A DNA stretch of 64,000 nucleotides. It comes from Chionis minor (lineage: Eukaryota; Chordata; Aves; Charadriiformes; Chionididae). Each line of letters opens with the position of its first letter. Position 1 is the first letter of the stretch. The translations under genes were made by a program, and so were the position numbers. A model generated the notes under the pieces. The model was given only the letters and a program-made list of their open reading frames with translations, ran no database searches and was not told the origin of the DNA. This document shows, piece after piece, positions 38,078 to 49,338 of this stretch. The stretch spans positions 1,252,580 through 1,316,579 of the forward strand of contig VZSF01003260.1 in NCBI GenBank assembly GCA_013398295.1, written 5' to 3'.

Positions 38078-39965
38078 CTAGAAAGACATAATAGGAGGAG
38101 CAATTAATTATCACTTTACCTACTATACTACTGTTACACACGAGGAGTGTGAAATGCAATGAAATTCTAACCTTTATTTGTCTTAGCTAAAACCAAGAAT
38201 GAATTCCTTTTAAATAGTAACATGAAAAACATTACATCATTTGCAGTTTATAGGAACATATTTTTCCAAGTAAGATGGCTAAGACTAGAAGTTAAAAAAA
38301 AATAAAATGTTTGTTTTAACTCTCCTCCTATTTATTATTCCAAAATAAGCTCACCAGCCATTCTTGCCCCAGGAAAAATGTTTTAATCAATAAGTGAATA
38401 AAATAATCAGTCAGCAAAGCGAGAGCCTTTTAGTTTGCTTATTCATTGTGCTGCGCACTTCACACTTAATAAATTTCCCATTTCCACCTAATGTAGGCAA
38501 AGCAGCTCGCATGTGAGACAAACAGGTCAGGTTTCTGTCCTGAAATACAGGCAATTTCTCATATTTGGCAGATAGGTGCTTCATTTCACACTTGGTGACA
38601 GTCCAGAGGATTGACTGTTGCTCAGATAAAAAGTATTTCACTGGCATTAGTAATCTCATCTGCTCTTGGCACAGTGCTTGGGGCCATGGCATTGCTCTCA
38701 GCTCAGTCCCCACAGAGATTTACTACCGAATTGTCTCAAGACTCTTGTGATGTGAACCCTGAGGAAATGCCTTCAGTGCAATTAGATAAGCAGGCCTAGC
38801 AGACAAATGCTGTAAATTCTTGTAGAGTCAGCGTTCATCTTCTGACAATTTGCAATTCATAGGGAACGACTGGTGCGCAGAAATGCCAGTGTTGTTTCTC
38901 AGCCTGGCCACTTCCAGGATATTACAGCACATACACTGCTTGACTCTGCCAGAGTATGGATGTATCAAGAGCCACATGAGTCATCTTGTTTATGACTTTT
39001 TTATTTTACTGCAAAGGAAATGCACACTAGGTGAAATCTTGGTTCCACTAGCTGTGACTGCCTTCAACAGGGAAAGATTTCATCCCAAATGTTTAGTTCA
39101 TAGTAGGATATACTTTAATTTCAAAGCCAAAATCATAAACAAATATTAATCTATTTTGGGAGTAATTTTTGAAGATATTTTGAATACAGTTCCAAAAATT
39201 TGTGTCACATCCATTTCATCTTAGTGACAATGTTTATGAGTGACCTATCCCTAACAAAGGCCTCAGTCAGACTCTTAACAGTTTGCTTTCAGCTGGCAAC
39301 ATGCAACACTAAGAGTCCTTAAGAAGGTGATAAGATATTCTGATTACTTATGTACAAGGTGTTTCGTTTTACATATAAGAAATACAGACCTATCAAAAGC
39401 ACAGCAGACCAAGACTGCAATTTTGATGGAAAAAAAACGCTACAATATCAGGTCAGTTTAGAAAATACAGATATTCAGTTGCTTAAGTTGTAAAATCCTA
39501 ACTGTAAACAAGATTCAAGATCATCACAGGATTTGTTAAAGTCTACTCAGGTCAAAGTTCATGCTGCATAATCAGCAAGGTATGATTTGCAGGTATGATA
39601 CACAGCAGCGTCCCCTGTCCAATAATTTTAGATTACCGTTTCTTCTTTGATCCAGCTTGCTCTACACAGGGCTTTCATCATGACTATGTGTTTCACCTGA
39701 TCTTGTGACACACTGAAAAAAGCAAAGGACCAGGAGAAAGGCAGGAAAATTTAAAATCAAACAGTAGGTCAGGTTTTGAGTCTTTTTAAAATATAAGCAT
39801 TGCAAAACATACAGGTATATTTGTTAGGAGTACCTGTGATTAAGTAACCTAGCTGAAGGTACAAGCATTCATAAAGCTATGAAATGTATTAGAAAATTTT
39901 TTGGCCATGCGTGTCTGAAAGTCAGTGGTTTAGTTTCTTACCGGTTTTGTCTTAGCTTCTTTTAG

Positions 39966-40050
39966 ATATTTCAAAGTTCCTTTTTTTCAGTTGCTTTTTC
40001 ACTAATGTTTATTAGTGAAAAAGCAACTGAAAAAAGAAACATTGAAATAT
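39966..40050. repeat. Near-perfect long hairpin (about 40-bp arms, 4-nt loop)
   Basis: The left arm 39966-40006 is the reverse complement of the right arm 40011-40050 around a GTTT loop. The inner 19 bases of each arm, reading CAGTTGCTTTTTCACTAAT on the left, are perfectly complementary. Farther out there is one extra T on the left and two mismatches in the outer 15 bases. A stem this long with a 4-nt loop could be a palindromic MITE-like element, a recent inverted duplication, or a source of a small-RNA hairpin. Nothing in the sequence decides between these. Confidence 0.9.
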
Positions 40051-42368
40051 TGTTCGTTATGCATTATATGTTCATTATGCAAATAAATTCGATAAAATAT
40101 AAAAATCTCAGTCCAACACAAATACAATGGATATAACAAGAACATATTAAAAATGCATCAACTATTCCAGGTGTTCAGTACTGATGTGACTTTTAAACAC
40201 TGATGCATGACTGTACGCATAATATAGAGACTTTAAGCATATGCATTACATGGCATAGGTCATTCCTATTTGCCGGAGCCACAATGGCAGTCCCTCACTC
40301 GTTGCTAAGCTAGTAAACAGCATAAAACCCAGAAGTGCTTCCTTTTCGCTGCTACTGTGCAGTAGAGAGATAAGTACGCCTGTATGGCCTGGGAAAGGGA
40401 GCAAGTCAGAGCTCATGAAATTCCCCATAGTCTTAAGAAACCATCAATATGAGCCAGCAGCAGGGGGAGAAAAGGTGGCACGCAGGAGGGGAGAAAAAAA
40501 GGAAAGTGTCAGGTCAGGAGACACGTAAAGGCACTTGAAAGGATAAAGCTTGGGCAAGGACCTTGATGGCAACTTGAGAATTCATAAGAAAGCTGAACAG
40601 TCTATGACTAATTTTAGGCATATATCTGAGCTTTTTTCTTTCTCCTGGAAATCATATAAGCCAAACAATGGCAGCAACACAGACGTCAAGGTTGGTGCTG
40701 GCACTGGTTCTTATCTGGCAAAGCACATGACAACCCCATGGACAACAGAAAGGAATTAGGGGCTACAGCCATCCTCCTGCACGTATTCGGCCCTTCTCCC
40801 TATTCCCTAATCCAGGCATAACAGTTTTCTTCCTTGCTTTGTCCCCTTCCCTTCTACCGGATTTGGATGAAAGTGACACTAGCTGATTTAATCACAAATG
40901 AAATAAAGGAAATGCTGTTTGTTATCATGAGAACACTCTCCAAGAACTGGAAGCAGCTTTGGGGTTTTTAAACATTTTTTGGTCAAACTTTTTTATTTTA
41001 GTTCCCTGGTACCACCAGCAGCTGCTACGTTCATCTTTCTTCTGCCTGTATCTGCTCAAGAAGCTGTGACAATTCCTTTAACTCTGAATTTTCCACACCT
41101 CCTCACGAACAAAACTTCTTATACAAAACTTCTACAGTCTCTTCTCCAGAGTCCCATCAACTTGCAAAGACAAGTCAATATGTTTGGTAAGAGTTAATCT
41201 ACACGAGTGTATTTTCCTTTGATGGTTAAGGATTTTTGCTGTGGGGGGAGTCAATGAGTTGGAGTTTTTTTAACCTTCAAATATTCAATACTAAACATTC
41301 TGGTCTTCTCTGGTTCTGTTCACACCAAACATTAGGGCTTGGCTTTCGCTAGACAGCACTTTTGACAATATCCCCACAAATGAAATATAGATCCTTTTGC
41401 TTGTCCAGTATATTAAATATGTAACTACTCAGGCTGAAAGAAGTTCTTTAACTTAGAGAAGTGAGTCCACATGGAAAAGACTGAAAAGACACTGTTCTCG
41501 TCACGTGAACTTCTGTAGTTGTAGAACTTAAAATAAAACCAAACAAAACAAAAATCCCAACCCGATACTATAAATCCTTTGGATCTATGCTGATTTATCT
41601 CAGGCTTTACACTGGGGCACATTTAAAAACCACTTAGAGGCATAGTTCAGAGCAAATATTCACATCTCAGGCAGGGAAAACTGACAGTTTTAATCACTAA
41701 TCTTTGTATCAATTACACACACATCCTGTGTTAACTGACAACTCATGTAAATGTTCTGCAAGTTGTAATTAGGTGAAGTGATCATCTCTTATAGCCAACA
41801 GTGGTAACAGCTCACAGACCGTTGGCAGGTGAGTTTTAATGCCAGTCAAAATAACCAAGTAGACAAAAGGTCTTCCATTTACTGAAATCCTCTATGTTCT
41901 AGTTTATGGAAACGCTGCACTTTTTCCCCCACAACTTGTAACCACATAGGAAAAACCAGCATCATCCTAAACTATCATCTGCAGGAAGAAAAAAGGCCAG
42001 TTTCATGTTAGTAGAAGACAGATCATTTCAAGGAAAAGTGGCCATCACTTGCAGTATCCCAAAAAAGACATCTGGTTTCCTTATTTTGGAAGTTACGTTT
42101 TAAGTTAGGTAGGTCATTTTAATAAGAATATTCTCAGAAAATTGTAGATGATTATGCCACCCACAGACCTGGCACTTTCTTAATAATTAGTATTATTCCA
42201 TGATGTTTCCATATACTTCTAGCCTAACAAAATAGGTGGTTTCTTCCTTGTCATCCTTGAGGACTTAAATGTGATTAAAATAAATAAATAAAATTACCAC
42301 AACTGTTCATCACTTACAATTCTTACTTCTGCATTAGAAGAATCTATTTGCTTGCCTCCCACTTGCAT

Positions 42369-42394
42369 TTTTAACAAAATTACTTTTGTTAAAA
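42369..42394. repeat. Perfect 11-bp inverted repeat
   Basis: TTTTAACAAAA (42369-42379), a TTAC loop and TTTTGTTAAAA (42384-42394) form a perfect short stem. It is AT-rich with no known role. Confidence 0.85.
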
Positions 42395-42605
42395 TATTCA
42401 ATTAGTTTTTCCCATTTTCTAATTTAGCAAAGAGTTTGTATTATTGAAGCCTTATAGCAACGAGTATCAGCTTTCACTGAGCTAAATAAAGAAACCAGAG
42501 TAAATTTGGTTGTATGTTTACATTTTTTCCCCAAGAGCTGCTGCTGAGGTTTGGCAAAAGGTCACGATCCAAGACATGCCAAACAGCAGCCCAGCCTGGG
42601 CCACA

Positions 42606-42623
42606 CACATGCACACACACATA
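42606..42623. repeat. Short CA-rich microsatellite
   Basis: A brief run of CA dinucleotides with a TG interruption (CACATGCACACACACA). Too short to be more than a simple repeat. Confidence 0.6.
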
Positions 42624-45600
42624 ACGCACCACGCGAGGGATTTTATCATCAACCAAACGTAAGAGAAAAGGGAAAGGACCCCAGTATCATAATACTGAAT
42701 GACCACATCATGACCCAGTTAAAGTCCAAAAAGAAAGCATTTTCTAACTAACAGTTATGGTTTTGCATCATTTCTGATGCAGCACTCTAACTTTAAAGTA
42801 TCTATTCTGAATCTGAATGACGTGTCATTAGTGGTGTGGGTGTATATATCTAGTGGCGTGACCTGAAAATAAATCAAAACCAAGTGCTCTGTACAAGTAC
42901 AGATAGATGGAAGCCACACGAAGTCAGCTGTAGTCATAACAACTGCAGCACTTATATCAAGTTGCACAGCTGCCCAAAAATCAAATATTTCAAGAAATAT
43001 CGTAGTATGTTTCTTGTAATTTTATTACAGTCGCTAGATATACTTGCTGCACAGTGCTCTGATCCTAACTAGACCTGAATAGGTAAAAGAACAGTACAGA
43101 ATGGACCATGTTACTGTGAAAAAACAATCACAAATGGTTACAGCAAGTTAACAGGGGAGAGTTTCCTTTCCACTTACAAGTCTGAACTTACAGAAATTAT
43201 ATACAATAACCATTAATCACTGTCTTCCTACATGTATGTAGTTAATTTGTACATATAAGCAAATACTAGCCCCACAGGTAAAAACACCCAAGGATTCTTT
43301 TACTAAGTATCGCAAGCTGCTGGGAGTTTATCATCTTACACATTAATCTTTGAACTAACTTTTACTTACTAAAGACATTTAAGAGGAGTGACCTCAACAA
43401 AACCAGCTGACTTAAGGAGGGGAAATCTATGTTTGAAATATTCATTTCCTGATGGCTTAGCTGAGAGGTAAATGGAACAAGAGGAAGAGGCTACTAATGG
43501 GACTTCACAAGAACATTTAACAGCTACGCCAGGCCTCTCAGCTATTAGACATCTTCCGTGGCCAAATCCCTGATTATCTAAATGTGTTCTTGAGACTCTT
43601 GATGTTTCAAGTTCACAGTATGCACTTACACAGTATAGAACATACTGTGTGTGTGGGAAAATCACTAAAATATCCACAGTCCATTAACAAAAGAATCAAC
43701 TTATCTTAAACTGCATTCTGACATTTTGGGCATTTCGTCCCAACATCTACGCCTTCAGACACTGCAGATTCTTCCCCCAACTTACAATACATGTACTGTA
43801 GATATTTTGAATAAATATTCGTAACAAGAATGTTCAACTAATTCCAGTACTTTGTTCAAATTCCTGACATCGATACATCTTTCATAAAAAATTATAGGTT
43901 GTACCAAGAGGACATCTGTGTTTAGAAAGCTGTCATTATGGTGCTGCAAACTTTCCAAAAAAGCTCTGAGAAGAGCAATCAGTTGTTGACCAGATGCCAA
44001 ATACCAGTGAAATATGACTGACTTTCCACATTTTGCATATTACTATGAAACAACAACAACAGAAATAAAAATTAAGGTCACATCTTCCAATTCTTTCTCA
44101 GGCAAAATATAACAGCTAAACTAAGTGGCACCTTTGCCCAAGAAATGAATGCAGACTTGGGACCCTTGAAGAAGATTCACTTTTAAAACATCACTGTGAT
44201 CACAGTGGTAGGAAAGAGGCGTAGCCAGTGATGAAAGACAACCTATCCTGCAGTCATGATAGCGACTGTCATGGTTAGCAGTCCAAGATACAGGAGTAAA
44301 GAATTAACATGACATTGGTAAAATATGTTTGAAGACATTTCAGACGCACGTGTCTGTACAATACCTTATCAGGAGCCAGCAACTCATTATTATACTTTGA
44401 TGCTCCAAATATTATCAACACTTATTTTTATGTGCGTTGTTGGTCACACACTGTAGACCGAGAAACAGGCAGGTTAAGCGATACCCATTACCTGGTATCA
44501 TCAATAACTAAAGCACTCCCATGAAACTCCAGCGGTGCTGTTTGTGCTGTTTTTTATGATGAGAGTGGATATTTAATCTACTTTGCAGAATCAGAAAAGT
44601 TATGGTTGCACTGCAGTTAAGTTTCAAGATATAAGGATAAGTCTTTTTTTAGATTATTCCCACAAGATAATATACATAACCATGCACATAAACTGGGACA
44701 ATAATTGTCCAATAATTGTCTGCCTTTGCAGACACAGAGGCTATAGGTCTTTTGTTTGTTTAGCATTTTGGTGCATGTTGATTATGCATTTTCCTTTACT
44801 TTTCTTTTTTAATCCAAGCTATTACTGGTTGGATTACCTAAAACAATAGACCCTAAGGACCGGACAAAAAAATAACTGCTGCCTGTTCAAAGTACTAAGG
44901 AATGATTGGAAGTTTCAAACCAGTCACTTGATGGCAATAATGATATATAAAACAACAGAAAGGTCATCACATTTTTGTTTTTTAATTTAAGGACGATGAC
45001 TCATTCACATCAAATGTGCTGTGGTAATTTGGCAGTTATTCATTACTTAGGAACATGCCTAAAAATGTTAAACAAAGCGCCAATAATGGCAGCTGAAACA
45101 AAACAGAGGCTTTATGGCAGTTTGCTTGCTCGAAGGATCCCGTAGACTGTTACAATGTATTTCATTTTAATGCTAATAATGATAGAGAAATACTATAAGG
45201 CTCAGAGTATTGTAATTGAAGGAGCGGTATGTCAAATAAGGAACAGTGACTAACAAGCTTGGAAAAGCAGGATAGACTTTCATTGCAAATTTTTTGTTCA
45301 TACATTTTTCTATATGTATATATTAGAAAATAGTATTTTAAAGGATTGATTTATGCAGTGTAAACTCTCATTGCATTCTCAATACATCACCAACCAATCG
45401 GAGTCACAGATGAGGATGCAAATATGTTTGGTACCTGCCTTTGGTTTGCCATTTTGTTATCGATAGCTCAAAATGAAGTGCATTTTCTAGCAAAGAAAAA
45501 TCAGCTGTGCTCCCCAGATTCTTTCGCTTTGGCCTGTTTTCAAGAAGAAAAAATTCAGCAAAATATTCAAATTCCAAATATAAACAACCTATATACGTCT

Positions 45601-46132
45601 TCTTTTCCTGGAAAATCCCACAAACCCAGAGATGTATGGTAGGGTCACCTTAGGTCTGAAAGTCACTGCAGGCTTGGCAGTTGTAACCCGGGGAGTCAAG
45701 GCGGAGTGGCCGTGTTTCCCAGCAGAAGGAGTCCTGTGGATCCATTCCACGGGACTAAAACAAGACTGAAAGGGCAGAAGCAATAAATGCCGAGGGAAGC
45801 ACATAAAGGGGATTTCGGTGTCCACAGCTTTGCAGGCAGCTCTGCTGCGCCAGCAGATCCCCCCCCCCACCATGAGCACTGGCAATCGTGCCTGGGCGCA
45901 CAGCGACAGATTTGGCGTAATGCTGGTTACACGATAGCAGACCTGGTGTCTATCCAGAAGTATTCGGAGATGTGACAAGCACAGAAACCTTTGGTGGATG
46001 AAAAGAGCTAGAGGCTTCCTTAAGTTCTGCACCCATTGGGACTTCTCTGTGCGTTCATGCCTAGAAGGCAGTTCAGTATGGGTTAGGTTTCTTGACTCAT
46101 GCTCTGCTCCTTTTGAGAAATAGCTAAACGTT

Positions 46133-46267
46133 GGGGGAAAAAGAAAGAGGGGGGGAAAAAAAAAAAAGCAGTTCTGAGCAGAATTCCAACCTGTGAGAAA
46201 ACTGTTTGCAAAGGAAGTGGAAGGGGAAAAAGCATACTCAACTTTTCCCTCCCCCCCCCACCCCCCC
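46133..46267. repeat. G-run/A-run and C-run homopolymer cluster
   Basis: A G-rich and A-rich run (about 46133-46167) is followed about 80 bases later by a C-run, CCCTCCCCCCCCCCACCCCCCC-like, at about 46248-46267. A further C9 run is at about 45859-45868. Such runs are unstable and can form G-quadruplex or i-motif structures on opposite strands. No gene signal is attached. Confidence 0.7.
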
Positions 46268-46722
46268 GAGTGAAGTGCACAGACTAAATGTAAAACAGAC
46301 GCTTAGAAAGTGAATAAAAAGTACTTTCTACTGTGAAAGCTTTATGCTCCAGTGTAGGAATGGTTATTCCACATTCTAAGACTGAACTTATTTGCCTGCT
46401 ACAGGTTTCCAGCAGTGTGCATTCAACATCCTCAGGTCAAATTTCACTCTGGAATCACGGTTTAACAGCGTAAATACAATTTTGAAAATGAAATATTGGG
46501 AATTCATCTAGTATTTTCAGAAGTGCATCTGACAATTTTTCGTAATAAAACAGGGAGATTTGCATTTTGACATTAAATTATCAGAGGTATCAGGGTAATG
46601 AAAACATGTTTTATTAGCTATGAGAACTATAAAATATACAAACTATTGTATCACAGAGTTTTGGGTGTTTGGTTTTTTTTTTTAAAGTAAACATTTGATT
46701 CTTTCTCTGTTACTAAACCAAT

Positions 46723-46851
46723 ATGGACTTAGAAGAATACAAACAATTCTATACTGAATTTCAATTGGAACTTCAGAGAAATATTTTCTCCTATGACTTA
46801 AAACATCCAAAGAAAAGAAGAAAGAATTCCGCCCTGAGCTGTAAAGGAAAG
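46723..46851 (+). other. Speculative plus-strand first coding exon (43 codons plus donor)
   Basis: An ATG preceded by an in-frame TAA two codons upstream opens a 43-codon frame that ends exactly at a canonical AAG|GTAAGT donor. The product starts MDLEEYKQFYTEFQLELQRN and includes a basic cluster KHPKKRRKNS. The frame continues past the donor for only nine codons before a TAA. I recognise no family. An isolated frame of this size is easily chance in 64 kb; what raises interest is the strong donor at its end and the lack of anything else explaining it. It would be antisense to the receptor intron. Confidence 0.15.
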
Positions 46852-49316
46852 GTAAGTACCTGCAGATGGTCTATAGATTAACTTTGAGGAGTTTTGAGCC
46901 AAAAATAAGATAGTTTACTATTCGGTGTAAGTCAACATAATAAAAATTATCGTTCCTATAGTGTTTGTTTTATTGCAGTGTTTTCCTAAGACAGAAGTAA
47001 AACACTTCTAAAAATACGGTGATTCAATTATAAAATGTCAAGGAGGGACTTAATCTTTCTGCCTGCTTACTATTTCTACATAATCTCACTAAAAGAGGAA
47101 GAATCTTAATGATATCACAAAGAACATAGTCATTGTTTATATACTGTTAACAGTTATAAACAACTGTTTATATACTGAAACCTTAGTGACCTGCAGTCAT
47201 TACTTAGCTCATGGTGGGAGATGGACAGCACAACACTGCAATAACCTTCACCCACGTCCAGGAACGAGTATGCTCAAAGCCATTTTTCCTGTTTACCTGG
47301 GAATATGGCAATGTCCAGATATATCCCAGCATCACTTACAGCAGGAAGCCTTCTCCAGATAAGGAGGGGAAAAATTAAGAATAGAGAGCATTTGAACAAT
47401 TAAGACAGCCAATGTTAGAGGGAACATTAGTTATATAGAAATATTGTCAATTTACACTGTCAATAAGAAGTGGTTTAAGGATAACAGGGTAGAATTATCT
47501 ATAAGTAGTTCACCTCAGAGGAATTAAATGTTGGTGAAAGACTGGTCTGGAAATGCTTCCTCAGAAGTCTCTGTTTTATATAACCTGGGGCTTTGGTAAT
47601 AACTTAGACAAATTTAAGTAATTTTAAAAAATTACCATGTGTGCCAATAAGAAGGCATGCAGAATTGTTTTCCCCTGCAGAAACCAGGGTTAATAAGTAT
47701 CCTCTTCAATGACTCTGAAGAACTTCCTTGAGTATTTTCACTGCAGTTTTTATGTTTGCACCTTCCTACAGGTACTTGGAAAAAATTTAAAATACTTGTT
47801 GCTAAAATTTCATATGAAATACGAACGAATGATAGAGCAAACTAGAAGGTTGAAAAGCAAGAAGACCAGAGGATCTATATGAATGTACAATTTCTACACA
47901 TTCTTTAAGCTCATTGCCATATACTTTATATGCCAAACTGCATGTTGTGAGCTTTTCGAGTAAAAATTATTTTAAATGAACTGAACAAACTATATTTCTT
48001 CTACCTCAGAAGTGCCAGACTGATATTAATTTCAAGCCAAAACCTCACCTATTAAAAACAATAAGAAGTTGGCACACACGTTAATACTTGTCTCCGGTGG
48101 TCCCCACTTGAAATGTTCTTCTTCAACAATTTCCATACTTTGTTGGTTTTTTCCTAGCGTTTCAGACAAAATTACAGGTTTTAAAAAATAAATTTTCTTT
48201 TGTTTATACAAATGTCTCAGTTATTCAGCTCTAGAATATGCAAAGATTATTAAAAAAACTCAACAAAATTCAACACAGCCGTAAAACACAAAATCGTATC
48301 TGGGGCCCCAGGAACATCCACAGGTCCTCAACCCCAGAAAGTATACAAAAAAATGGAGGAAGCAGGAAAGGAAGCACAAAAAAAGGATGCAGGGAAAGAA
48401 GGAGTATGTTATTGCAGAGATAATTATTGCTGAACACTGCTAGTATGTTTTGTTCGGTTAGGTGTCACTTCCTTTTCTATCCTTCTCACCTCATAGAGTA
48501 ATAAAACTTCTTTTCCCAGCTTGTTTTTTCATACCTTCCTTCACGGCATCTCTTACTCCACCTTCTTCACCTTGCCTCTGCCTCAGCCCCTCAGAAACGG
48601 TGCTTTGTTTCCACAGTCTTCCTACACAAGGCCCAGGACCCAGCTACTCTCTCCCACAAATAATTCAGTTTATTTGTCAAAACCTCATTCAGGCAAGAAG
48701 GGGGCAGAAAAGCCCACAGGTGCTTTGGGGAGCCACAACCCAATTTCACCGCTCCCTGCCTAGCCAGCTGTGCCAAGCTGCTTTCCTAATGGGTATTTTA
48801 TTTTCAGTTAGTTGAGGAGGTAAATTAATGACGGTATTTCTCAGCAAAGTGCACATGCTGTATCGAGCATAAAAGCATACAGACAGGGGATTGACCAGCA
48901 ATAGATATCTGACTTTACAGCTCATAATCATGCCTATATATGATAAATCCTAATACAACTCTTTCCCTATCAAAACCACCTTTTAATACCTTCCAGTGCT
49001 GCTAGAGCTAGAAGTGTTAAGGAAGAAACTTTGGTGGCAGCAAAGGTGCTTTATGATGACTATTTTAACACATGTATTTATAAATCTGCACTTGATACAT
49101 CTTCTTAAAGGATGACAGCATCTGCCGCAAATCATGTGTTATCTTAATGACATCACTATCTAAAACATCAGAGGAGTATATCATACAGCTGAGATATCTG
49201 ACTGCACATCAGACTAACTACACTGTTTGTGGCCCTAACGGGAAGCAGGGGCCTAGATGCTCATAAATTCAATTAAGTGACTTCCTGAAATACAGCTAAA
49301 CTTCATGTTACGTAAA

Positions 49317-49338
49317 TTAATAAATAAATAAATAAATA
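49317..49338. repeat. (AAAT)n microsatellite
   Basis: About five copies of the tetranucleotide TAAA/AAAT in an AT-rich part of the intron. A similar but interrupted TCTA-type repeat occurs at about 57593-57622, and an ATA-rich stretch at about 49663-49711. Confidence 0.8.

Noticed and set aside
43172..43200. CTTAC donor-like site tested as the end of the missing first-LRR exon
   Set aside because: In the required phase the upstream frame hits a stop within about a dozen codons and shows no LxxNxI pattern; the similar site near 63205 fails for the same lack of consensus.
43782..44000. 72-codon minus-strand frame rich in Leu that ends at a GTAAG donor-like site
   Set aside because: In the phase needed to join the LRR exons the reading does not give an LRR consensus, and the open frame matches nothing I know.
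45589..46032. 147-codon minus-strand open frame
   Set aside because: No domain, no convincing splice sites, crosses a homopolymer C-run, and its length is within what chance gives in a slightly GC-richer patch.
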